20,652 nt of DNA from Syntrophaceae bacterium UBA1163. GTDB taxonomy: Bacteria > Desulfobacterota > BSN033 > UBA1163. Positions 13,599-20,652 of this stretch are shown here, one piece after another. Location: assembly GCA_002311635.1 (NCBI GenBank), contig DBZJ01000035.1:1-20652 (forward strand), written 5' to 3'. Both the position numbers and the translations under genes were made by a program. Each line of letters starts with the position of its first letter. Position 1 is the stretch's first letter. The notes below the pieces were generated by a model. It made no database searches and was not told the DNA's origin. It worked only from the letters and a program-made list of their open reading frames with translations.

Positions 13599-16500
13599 CT
13601 AATGGGTCTTCCTCAAATAGTCAATCATTGGCTGTGTGGCCAGACGCACAACATCGTCAATCATGTGAGGCATCAATTGAGCCATCACCTTGGGCATTAT
13701 TTCCCCCATCTGCTCCTGCATGTAGTCTGGCATAGGGACTTGTTCTGCCACCCGTTTGAGCATGACAGGCATGGCTTTGGGCATCATTAAAGGCAGCAAC
13801 CGAGGAAACAGGATAGGGAACATCGGCTTCATTAGGTCGAGCGCCAAGGGGATCCTGCCCATGATTCGCATCATGCCTCCCATACCCAAAGGCATGGCAT
13901 CGATAAGCTCCGGCCACATCATGCTCATCAAGTTTGCGAAGCCCTGGGGTGTCATCAGGGCAATCATTGCTTCAAAAACTGCCCATTGCCTGCGGACTTC
14001 CGGATGAGGATCAGGAAAGGTGTAACCCAGAGCCGAGGCTGCAAAGTGCGCGAGGTCAACGACTTCGATGGGGATCTTTTTCTTATCAGCGGTGACACGG
14101 AACTGAAACTCACAACAAGGGCATAGGGCGATCACCTTTTCAGCCCCCGTTTGGAGAGCTTCGTCCAGCCTCGTCTTGCCTATTTCAGCAGCGACTGGAG
14201 GGTGTTTAACCAAGGTCAGAACACTTCCGCAGCAGTGTCCCGCTTCTCGATTGTGTTGCATTTCAACCAAGTGAACCCCTGGGATTGCCTGAATCACCTC
14301 TCGAGGTGGTTCGTAAACTCCTGAGGCACGGCCGATGTGACACGAGTCGTGCCAGGTCACCGTAACGGCTTTCTGTTTCCCTTGAGAGGGGAATGAAAGC
14401 TTCCCTTCTTTAATCTTCTCAGCCAGGACCTCGCTGTAATGTCTGGCGGTAATATCGTATTCAATGCCCAGCTTCTTCGCCCAGGCAGGATAGACTTGCC
14501 GCCACATCATATTGCATGCCGGGCAAGAAGCAACGACGGTATCGACCCCCGCCTCCTTCATGACCTTAAGATTTTTCCTGAACGTTTCCTCAAAGACATC
14601 CCATTTCCCGGCCGCCAGCATCGGGATTCCACAACAATTTTCTTTCTCACCCGTATAGGTAAAGTCCACACCTGCGGCATCCAGCAAACGAACCGTGGCT
14701 AAAGCGATATCGTTCTCCACATAGCTGGCCGTACAACCGGCAAAATAGGCAATCCTGGCATGATGCGAGGGACCATGCTTCTCCTGGAGGTCTTTTGGAA
14801 ACCATGCAGCCCGGTTTCTACGGTACGCCGCCCAGATATTCCCCTCCTTCTGGAGGGAAGCGCCCATCATTTCAAAAGTAGGGAAGGTCATCTCCTTTTT
14901 TTCATTGACGAGCAGACCTCGCAGTTTCATCCAGGAAGGTTCAATGGGTAAAGAAGCGGAGCAGCGCAGGTTGCAGAGCTCGCATGTCGTGCAGACCAGG
15001 ATCGTGTCCACCATACGCTGATCCCATTCCTCCCGGCCTTCCATATATTCCCGCAGCCAATACCATTTGCCTCGGGGGCTTTGGCTTTCCCATCCACGTC
15101 CATAAAACTGATCGCATTCATCCACACAGTAACCGCACTGGGAGCACCCATAGGCATACCAGGCTACATCCGCAGGGATACCTCGGATAGGCTTTGTCGA
15201 CCGCTCGCCTATCTGCGCGACAAAAGAATTTCCCACGAGCCGAAGGAGAGGCTCGAAGACCCCTGCCAGGCCAATGGCTGCACCCAGTCGGCCATTGCTA
15301 ATGACTTTACCTGGGTTCATAATCGATTTTGGATCGATTTGAGCCTTCAAGGCTTTCAATTGCTTGACTCTTCTCTCCCCCAAAATTAATGGCGCTTTTT
15401 TGCCCAAATAAATTCCTGTGGCGAAAGCCCGTCCTCCGTGCTTTTCAGCGATCTTGATCACTGTCAGAATCAGACCAAAGACAAGGTTGTAGGTAAACTT
15501 CCGCTCATCACTGGGGATAAAGCCCAAAATGACAACTTCAGGCCGGCCACTTGCACCCTGCCGAATAACAACCCCTTCCTTGACAAGAGGCTGCTTGACT
15601 TTATTCTCAATCTCCTCCATCACATCCCCCAGTGCAGAAAGGGGAACGACAATCTCCGAAGGGACCAGGCTCGGACCAAGCCGCTTGACGAGCATCAGCT
15701 TAAAGCGATTCTTCCATTCGTGCTGGGCAATTTCATTTGGGAGTAACTCTCCACGACATGACTTGAGGAGTTCCGGTAACTGAGCGATCACGGCCTCTCG
15801 ATCCCTCTTGCGAAACGCCAAGGTGGTGATGTAGGAGACCGGCAAAATGATCCGCTCTTCCACTGGATGGCCATCGTGTTCCATTAGAGGTGCCTTATTC
15901 TTGAGGTCTGCCATGCGCGGGTTGATGAAAATCAATGACCAGATGGGAACCTTCCTATCTATCAAGGACTGCGCAAGTTGTTGGAGATCATGTGCTCTGG
16001 GCGAGCTGATCGAGACAATGTCAATCTCCTCCAAGGGCTGAACCCGAATAGTCACCTCACTGATGAGACCTGTGATGCCTTCGACTTCGGAGACGAAATC
16101 AAGATCCTCCCCTTTAAGATCCATGATTTCGCCATCGGGAAGAACAACACGTGCGCTGACCACATTATCCCGGAACCAGCCGGCTTCGTAAGATCCAATA
16201 CCTGCACCGCCCTGAGCCAGCCATCCTCCCACAGTGGATGATGGATAACTGCTTGGATAGAGCCTGAGGGTAAGCCGGTGCTTCTCCAACTCCTGATCGA
16301 GTTTTTCCCATACCACACCCGATTCTACTGAGGCAGTCAAAGCCTGCGGATCAACATGGATGATCTTGTTCATTCTGTAAAAGTCGACAACAACGCCCTG
16401 CCTCACAGGTAAGACACCGCCGTAGCCAGAGGATGCCTTGCCTCGCGGGGTGAGAGCAACGTGATTCTCTTTCGCCCATCGAACCAACGCGACCAGTTCC

Positions 16501-16679
16501 GTTTCTGTCTCGGGTTGGACTACCGCATCAGGAGTCGTGTTTCCCAAAAGGGGCTTGATAAGGCTGGGAAGGGCCGCAATGTCATGGCCGTAGAGCTTTC
16601 GCTCTGTCTTGTCGAACGATACCCTGCTTCCAAATTTTTCCTCAAGATAGGATTGGTGTTTTTCACCGAAAGGACTCAT
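13599..16679 (-). CDS. FAD-linked oxidase/4Fe-4S/CCG-domain oxidoreductase with a Met-rich tail
   Basis: A 1026-residue fusion. Residues about 48-215 form the FAD-binding (PCMH-type) domain (TPRGKASSGYGG, STVGGWLAQGGAGIGSYE, EGITGLISEV). The FAD-linked oxidase C-terminal part runs to about 460 (IDPKSIMNPGK). Two 4Fe-4S groups follow (C512, C515, C518, C522; C563, C566, C569, C573), then two CCG domains (C649, C682-C683, C719, C722; C780, C816-C817, C853, C855, C856). The order equals GlcD plus GlcF or LldE-type units in one chain, which oxidise glycolate, D-lactate or similar 2-hydroxy acids. The extra tail 902-1026 contains about 24 methionines and many prolines (MMPKAMPVM, MGEIMPKVMAQLMPHM) and is not part of those families as I know them. 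GGAG seven bases before the ATG supports the start. The gene lies 42 bases after the regulator, in the same direction. The substrate is unknown. Confidence 0.88.
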   Translation of the reverse strand: MSPFGEKHQSYLEEKFGSRVSFDKTERKLYGHDIAALPSLIKPLLGNTTPDAVVQPETETELVALVRWAKENHVALTPRGKASSGYGGVLPVRQGVVVDFYRMNKIIHVDPQALTASVESGVVWEKLDQELEKHRLTLRLYPSSYPSSTVGGWLAQGGAGIGSYEAGWFRDNVVSARVVLPDGEIMDLKGEDLDFVSEVEGITGLISEVTIRVQPLEEIDIVSISSPRAHDLQQLAQSLIDRKVPIWSLIFINPRMADLKNKAPLMEHDGHPVEERIILPVSYITTLAFRKRDREAVIAQLPELLKSCRGELLPNEIAQHEWKNRFKLMLVKRLGPSLVPSEIVVPLSALGDVMEEIENKVKQPLVKEGVVIRQGASGRPEVVILGFIPSDERKFTYNLVFGLILTVIKIAEKHGGRAFATGIYLGKKAPLILGERRVKQLKALKAQIDPKSIMNPGKVISNGRLGAAIGLAGVFEPLLRLVGNSFVAQIGERSTKPIRGIPADVAWYAYGCSQCGYCVDECDQFYGRGWESQSPRGKWYWLREYMEGREEWDQRMVDTILVCTTCELCNLRCSASLPIEPSWMKLRGLLVNEKKEMTFPTFEMMGASLQKEGNIWAAYRRNRAAWFPKDLQEKHGPSHHARIAYFAGCTASYVENDIALATVRLLDAAGVDFTYTGEKENCCGIPMLAAGKWDVFEETFRKNLKVMKEAGVDTVVASCPACNMMWRQVYPAWAKKLGIEYDITARHYSEVLAEKIKEGKLSFPSQGKQKAVTVTWHDSCHIGRASGVYEPPREVIQAIPGVHLVEMQHNREAGHCCGSVLTLVKHPPVAAEIGKTRLDEALQTGAEKVIALCPCCEFQFRVTADKKKIPIEVVDLAHFAASALGYTFPDPHPEVRRQWAVFEAMIALMTPQGFANLMSMMWPELIDAMPLGMGGMMRIMGRIPLALDLMKPMFPILFPRLLPLMMPKAMPVMLKRVAEQVPMPDYMQEQMGEIMPKVMAQLMPHMIDDVVRLATQPMIDYLRKTH

Positions 16680-16721
16680 TATCTCACTCCATCCGTGAAG
16701 AGATTTAATATAACCGGTGGC

Positions 16722-17066
16722 TTAAATCCGAGAAAAGTCTCGTTTGATTTGTCTGAGGCTGGAGACCATCTTCCCTTTTTCCTGAAATTGTTCTAAGAGA
16801 ACCTCCCTTATCAAATGACAGGCCTGAATGATCTTAGGATTTGCGATGCGATAATAAATATTGACTCCCTCCCGCCTGGTCAGAATCACTCCCTTTGATC
16901 TCAATACGCTCATATGTTGGGAGAGGTTGGCCTTGCTGAGGCCAATCTTCTCGATCAGCTCGCTGGCCGACCTCTCTCTATCTTTCAATGAATCGATGAT
17001 CTCAAGTCGTTTGGCATTGGAAAACATCTTGCAGAGATCGGCATGAAGTTCGTATATCTTTTCCAT
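16722..17066 (-). CDS. ArsR/SmtB-family winged-helix repressor with two cysteines
   Basis: A 114-residue DNA-binding protein. The helix-turn-helix is in SASELIEKIGLSKANLSQHMSVLRSKG (about 33-59), followed by the beta-wing VILTRREGVNIYYRI. There is no ELCVCDL-type metal site in the recognition helix. The only cysteines are C12 (first helix, DLCKMF) and C83 (last long helix, QACHLI); these helices pack together at the ArsR dimer interface. Persulfide sensors such as SqrR and BigR also use two cysteines, but at different positions. A redox or sulfur role is therefore possible and unproven. The start ATG has GGAGC upstream. The gene heads the FAD/Fe-S oxidoreductase and rhodanese group (42-base gap), the natural target together with its own promoter. 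Confidence 0.9.
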   Translation of the reverse strand: MEKIYELHADLCKMFSNAKRLEIIDSLKDRERSASELIEKIGLSKANLSQHMSVLRSKGVILTRREGVNIYYRIANPKIIQACHLIREVLLEQFQEKGKMVSSLRQIKRDFSRI

Positions 17067-17101
17067 TCTTGCTCCTTCTATGTGTTTATAAGTTTATTAG
17101 T

Positions 17102-17144
17102 TTCAAACGTTCTAAACTTTAAGATCTTCAAACGCATGTGTCAA
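17102..17144 (-). promoter_or_regulatory. Promoter and likely operator of the ArsR-led group
   Basis: On the minus strand TTGACA (17139-17144) is a perfect -35, with a 17-base spacer and TAAAGT (17116-17121) as -10. Start of transcription is expected near 17109. AAGATCTT (17121-17128), a perfect palindrome extending to 6 of 7 matched pairs, overlaps the spacer and -10. CGTTTGAA occurs twice (17127-17134 and 17102-17109), 25 bases apart. This placement fits autorepression by the adjacent ArsR protein. Confidence 0.6.
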
Positions 17145-17229
17145 GTCTTTTGAAGTCCTTGCTTCAGAGACTCCTTTATCCTTGCAGGACCTTTCACCTT
17201 CTCTCTGATCATTCTTTGTCGGGGCATAT

Positions 17230-18000
17230 TTAGTGGGAAATACTGCTTTTTTCGACATTCAATCTCTTTGATAGATCTTCTGCCCTTCTATGGAGGAAAT
17301 GAGCATGAAAGACGCTGAATACCGCAAAAGGGGGATATAAGATAACGACGACCTGAAATAGGTAGAGGAGGGCCTCCACTTTTGAAAATTGACCAAAGAG
17401 ACTGAGTACCCCGTAGAGTCCGAAGACAATGGGCATGAGTGTCCCTACGTATTTTCCAACCATTTTGATTTCATAATCCTTTCGGTTGACGTACCTTATT
17501 CCAAGATCGTCCATTGTCCAGAGCGTTGATAGGAGGAGAGCGACAAGAATCGTAATCCCTGTGGCAATCAAAAGGCGTCCCGGCTGAAACTGGCTTCGGG
17601 GCAAAAAGAGGGGGGTCGCGTTGGATCCTGTGATGACTTGAAGAATGCTAAGGAGTTTTGTGGCAAAAAGAAGCCCGATGCCAATGCCTTGAAAAGGCCG
17701 GAAGAGCCAGTGTTTTATTGGATGGATCTCCAATTCCTGTTTTCCCTTGATTTGAACAAAAACCCCTTTTCTTCTTCTCATGACAAAACCAAGGTTGTCG
17801 AAGATTGGGGGTAATAGAAGGAGGGAAACACAGAGGAAAAAAGCAATTCGGAAAAACCGGAACAATCCTCTGTAAATTGCTTCCCAGCCTTTCATAAAGG
17901 CGAACTCCCCTAAAAGGACGGAGATGACAATGGTGGCAATCAACACCAGGAAGGCGTGCCCGAAGTCTTTTGTCCAGCGATGAAGATTTCTTGAAGGCAT
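17230..18000 (-). CDS. Six-helix integral membrane protein of unknown function
   Basis: A 256-residue protein (from the ATG at 18000) with about six hydrophobic segments. These include AFLVLIATIVISVLLGEFAF, IAFFLCVSLLLLPPIF, GIGIGLLFATKLLSILQVI, LLIATGITILVALLLSTLW, MPIVFGLYGVLSLFG and LFQVVVILYPPFAVFSVFHA. A basic loop MRRRKGVFVQIKGKQ separates helices 2 and 3, and a FHAHFLHRRAED segment follows the last helix. I do not recognise the family. The frame also opens at ATG 18012 (ribosome binding site too close) and at a TTG at 18051 that would overlap the transporter gene, so the start is uncertain. It follows the ChrA-type gene on the same strand and is probably co-transcribed with it. Confidence 0.6.
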   Translation of the reverse strand: MPSRNLHRWTKDFGHAFLVLIATIVISVLLGEFAFMKGWEAIYRGLFRFFRIAFFLCVSLLLLPPIFDNLGFVMRRRKGVFVQIKGKQELEIHPIKHWLFRPFQGIGIGLLFATKLLSILQVITGSNATPLFLPRSQFQPGRLLIATGITILVALLLSTLWTMDDLGIRYVNRKDYEIKMVGKYVGTLMPIVFGLYGVLSLFGQFSKVEALLYLFQVVVILYPPFAVFSVFHAHFLHRRAEDLSKRLNVEKSSISH

Positions 18001-18040
18001 CAAGTGGACCATCCTTCTTGCTTCGTATGAAGCAAAGCAT

Positions 18041-19216
18041 CTATAGGACAATTAACGAAATCACGGTTCCTGCGAGGACGACCCACAGGATATCAACCCT
18101 CAATAGCAAGGCGATAAATGCTGCACCTGAAAGAAGAATGCGAGTGAAGTCCCACGGGATGTTTAAAGCGAAACGAATCGTCACTGTTAAGAGAAGTCCT
18201 ACAAAGGAGCACAGTATACCGGTAATAACCCTCTTAAAATAAGGGGAAGCGCTCAGTCGGTCGAAGTAAGGCGCGGTGCCAACAACGATCATGAAAGAGG
18301 GCAGAAATACAGAGATGGTGGCGAGCAGTGCTCCCAGAGGGCCTTTCAACAAGTATCCGATAAAGGTCGCTGTCATGACAATCGGGCCCGGGGTCACCTG
18401 CCCCAGGGCAATTCCATCTAAAAGGGTCTTCCCATCCAACCACGAGCGAGCCTCAACCACCTCATGGTACATCAAAGGAACCGATGCGAATCCGCCTCCG
18501 AAAGCAAATAGATCTATCCTGAACATGAGGATCGCAAGGTCGAACAGCTTTCGGTCTAAAAAATAAAAGGCCGTGAATCCTATGGTTGTAACCGATAATA
18601 TTAGCGAAAGAGATTTTGGAGCATGTGCCTTTTTCGTGTGAATCACAGCATGAGGAACAGGTTGTTTGTCATAAAGGATCATTCCCAAAAGGGCGGCCAC
18701 AATAATGACCAGGATGGGACTTACCTTTAATCCAAATAGACTCGCTGCAATCAAAGCATTGATAACATTTCTCCAGTTCTTAATGGAGTTCTTGCCAAAA
18801 GATAAGGTGGCATTGGCAATAACAGCAATAATAATAGCCTGAAGTCCGTTAAACATGGAAATGACAGCAGGCAAAGTATGGGTCCGGGCATAGAGTGCTG
18901 ACAGGATCATCATGAAAAGAAATGCAGGGAGGCCAAACCCTATGAAACTTGCCGCAGCGCCCGCCACTCCCTTTGCTCTTAAACCTACGTAGGCGGACAT
19001 TTGCATTGCTGTGGCGCCGGGGATCGTCTGACAAAGCGCCACCCCATCGCGAGCGGATGACTCATCAAGCCAATGGTTCTTTTCAACGACCATCTTTCGA
19101 ATATAAGCAACCATGGCCGGACCACCAAACGCGGTTGCACCCAGCCTTAAGAATGAAGTGAACAACTGGAATAACGAAGGGTTTGGACTATGGTGTTGAT
19201 ATTGGGACTGTTCCAT
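18041..19216 (-). CDS. ChrA-type chromate ion transporter (fused two-domain form)
   Basis: A 391-residue inner-membrane protein with two homologous halves. The first carries FLRLGATAFGGPAMVAYIRK and GVALCQTIPGATAMQMSAYVGL. The second repeats the pattern as FRIDLFAFGGGFASVPLMYH and GIALGQVTPGPIVMTATFIGYL. These are the FGGP and PGP signatures of the CHR superfamily, where the long two-domain form is usual. The protein probably exports chromate or a related oxyanion such as sulfate; family members are often not tested. ATG 19216 is used, with weak GGA upstream; an overlapping TTG lies one codon before. A TATAAT hexamer 20 bases upstream (19236-19241, minus strand) may mark its promoter. Chromate and sulfate resemblance gives only a loose link to the sulfur genes nearby. 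Confidence 0.9.
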   Translation of the reverse strand: MEQSQYQHHSPNPSLFQLFTSFLRLGATAFGGPAMVAYIRKMVVEKNHWLDESSARDGVALCQTIPGATAMQMSAYVGLRAKGVAGAAASFIGFGLPAFLFMMILSALYARTHTLPAVISMFNGLQAIIIAVIANATLSFGKNSIKNWRNVINALIAASLFGLKVSPILVIIVAALLGMILYDKQPVPHAVIHTKKAHAPKSLSLILSVTTIGFTAFYFLDRKLFDLAILMFRIDLFAFGGGFASVPLMYHEVVEARSWLDGKTLLDGIALGQVTPGPIVMTATFIGYLLKGPLGALLATISVFLPSFMIVVGTAPYFDRLSASPYFKRVITGILCSFVGLLLTVTIRFALNIPWDFTRILLSGAAFIALLLRVDILWVVLAGTVISLIVL

Positions 19217-19235
19217 CAAGGAATCCGCTTTAACA

Positions 19236-19241
19236 ATTATA
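19236..19241 (-). promoter_or_regulatory. Possible -10 box for the ChrA-type gene
   Basis: TATAAT on the minus strand lies 20 bases upstream of the ATG, giving a leader of about 12 bases. No good -35 element is visible at 16-18 bases, so this is a weak call. Confidence 0.35.
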
Positions 19242-19337
19242 GTATACCAAAACTCCTCTACCGATGCCTCCTTGATTTCATATCATCGCTTGCTCGTTTA
19301 ACGATACTCTTAAATAACCGTCCATCCATTGTCCTGG

Positions 19338-20591
19338 TCAGAACATCGGTGTTGGCACAGTGCCCCATCCGCTTCCTGTCGGCGTATCGCGTATTTGAAG
19401 AATCTCCCCCGTATGAAGGTGTATATCTACGAAGAAGAGTGGCTTCCGCGTGGTATCGATGTCGAAATCATCAAATGGGGAGGTGAGCCCTTTATTCCCC
19501 TTGGATAGTTCGATGAAGATGATCCTTCGTTTCATTGATGGGCTGTCGTGCATACTAAGATTGTGAGCCCCCTTTGCGGCATGACCCATATGTCCTCCAG
19601 TTATATGGCCAAACGGATGAAGAATATTCTCAGTAATTATGCCAATCGTTTTGTGCTGTTCGAACAGTTTCCATTCCCTACCTGTATCCGCAATCATGCC
19701 CTGCATCACATAGTCAATCGGAATGAAATAGGCAAGGAGGCGATGACCTTTACGATTTTCGATTGGTTGCAACTTTGAGGCAATACCAGGATCCTGAAGC
19801 ACGGAAGGAACCAGTTGTTTTGCCGTTATTAGATCTTCTTTTGTGATGGTGATCACATCAATACCATTGACTTGCTCTAATGGAAGATGGTGAACCGTAT
19901 AGGCTCGCAAAATGAAACCGCTCCCTACCGTCACTACAAGAAGTACCAGAAAGATGACAATGGCTTTTCCGAGACCTAGACGTTGTTGCGGCTTTGAGCT
20001 TCCTGTAAATACTTTCTCAACGAAACGGGGAAAGAACATTCCCGTTCGATTCATGTAAGAGATGTAGCTCTCCCCAAAACGATTTGTCATCCTACGCTCC
20101 TCGTCTTTAGCAAGAAGGTAATACAAAAAGAGCATGACCCCAAAGAGCGCCAGTGTCAGGAACCTAGGCCAGATGATAGCCAGTCCCAAGGCTGCCAACC
20201 CAAGCCCGAGATATTGAGGATGGCGAATAAGGGTATACAATCCTTTTTTGGCAACACCCTTCTTCAGTAACTTGCCCAAGTAAACCTGGACAGCACAAAC
20301 AAAAAATATTAGCATCCCACCCACAAAAAACACAGACCCTAAAATGCGAACAACCATCAATGCCCCATTTGGTGGAACGACCATGTGCGTAAGAAAAAAG
20401 GCCGTCAGCCAGCGAGTCGTCCTCGATTGGGTCAGAGCGAGTAGAAACGGGTTGAATACTGCATAGAAAAAGAAAGCGAACGGACTGACCATGATGGCAA
20501 TTTCAAAAGCCACAATGAACGATAAAAAAATAGCGCTCATCCATGCGAACCTCTTACCTCTATTGTTATCTGCTCCTTTTTGCTTTTCCAT
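19338..20591 (-). CDS. ICMT-like membrane methyltransferase fused to a His-rich extracytoplasmic domain
   Basis: A 417-residue protein. The N-terminal part (about 18-190) holds four or five membrane helices and the isoprenylcysteine carboxyl methyltransferase/PEMT-type motif LIRHPQYLGLGL (121-132), followed by DEERRM and FGESYISYM. This family methylates small membrane or lipid substrates with S-adenosylmethionine. A further helix (209-228) leads to an approximately 190-residue domain that is probably outside. That domain contains a cluster HPFGHITGGHMGHAAKGAH (325-343) plus H348, with methionines nearby, suggesting metal binding. The domain ends in a PepSY-like or beta-rich HLHTGEILQI stretch, which I cannot assign firmly. 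GGAG upstream of ATG 20591 supports the start. It is followed by the ChrA-type gene after 121 bases. The combination is unfamiliar to me, and its substrate is unknown. Confidence 0.78.
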   Translation of the reverse strand: MEKQKGADNNRGKRFAWMSAIFLSFIVAFEIAIMVSPFAFFFYAVFNPFLLALTQSRTTRWLTAFFLTHMVVPPNGALMVVRILGSVFFVGGMLIFFVCAVQVYLGKLLKKGVAKKGLYTLIRHPQYLGLGLAALGLAIIWPRFLTLALFGVMLFLYYLLAKDEERRMTNRFGESYISYMNRTGMFFPRFVEKVFTGSSKPQQRLGLGKAIVIFLVLLVVTVGSGFILRAYTVHHLPLEQVNGIDVITITKEDLITAKQLVPSVLQDPGIASKLQPIENRKGHRLLAYFIPIDYVMQGMIADTGREWKLFEQHKTIGIITENILHPFGHITGGHMGHAAKGAHNLSMHDSPSMKRRIIFIELSKGNKGLTSPFDDFDIDTTRKPLFFVDIHLHTGEILQIRDTPTGSGWGTVPTPMF

Positions 20592-20652
20592 TTAAAATCT
20601 CCTTTGTATGCAATGTCAGCCTTGATCTCTAAAGGCAACCTCTAAAAATGTG

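Overview
The window looks like chromosomal DNA from an anaerobic or microaerophilic sulfur-metabolising bacterium, most like a Desulfobacterota (deltaproteobacterial) or similar lineage. This is inferred from gene content and intermediate GC, not from a marker gene. The gene content includes a membrane heterodisulfide-reductase-like iron-sulfur protein, a complete polysulfide-reductase-type molybdoenzyme operon, a thiolase/OB-fold fusion, a sulfur-type rhodanese and a very large FAD/iron-sulfur oxidoreductase. I see no rRNA, tRNA, CRISPR array, integrase or intact insertion sequence.

Layout. 1-2100: a 2-Cys peroxiredoxin and a DUF4412-like exported protein (both minus). Upstream of the latter lies the in-frame start of a lost metallo-beta-lactamase/beta-CASP gene, then a palindromic repeat element and a degenerate TCCGAAC-type repeat. 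2100-6200: a LOG-family nucleotide phosphoribohydrolase (plus), then an HdrD/HdrE-like membrane Fe-S oxidoreductase with an N-terminal haem c motif and a putative zinc metallopeptidase (both minus). 6195-8050: an AT-rich intergenic stretch and a thiolase-like protein fused to a DUF35-type OB fold (plus); serine sits where the catalytic cysteine is expected. 8128-12932: a minus-strand operon in the order molybdopterin catalytic subunit, four-cluster ferredoxin subunit, TorD-type chaperone, small Tat lipoprotein, NrfD/PsrC membrane anchor. 13045-17066: a minus-strand group of ArsR-type regulator, FAD/Fe-S/CCG oxidoreductase with a Met-rich tail, and secreted rhodanese. It ends in a strong terminator just before the molybdoenzyme operon. 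17230-20591: a minus-strand group of an ICMT-like membrane protein with a His-rich outer domain, a ChrA-type transporter and an unknown six-helix membrane protein.

How the genes may work together. The secreted rhodanese could deliver polysulfide sulfur to the molybdoenzyme, which would take electrons from quinol through the NrfD subunit and the ferredoxin subunit. The two-cysteine ArsR protein, whose own promoter carries a palindrome and a direct repeat, could sense reactive sulfur and control the group. The FAD/Fe-S protein would feed electrons from an organic hydroxy acid or thiol-type donor. The enzyme classes are well supported by motifs. The substrate (polysulfide, thiosulfate or another sulfur compound) and the regulatory link are inferences.

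The most unusual items are the methionine-rich tail of the FAD/Fe-S protein, the Cys-to-Ser thiolase, the small Tat lipoprotein inside the molybdoenzyme operon, and an intergenic repeat that supplies the stop codons of two unrelated redox genes.
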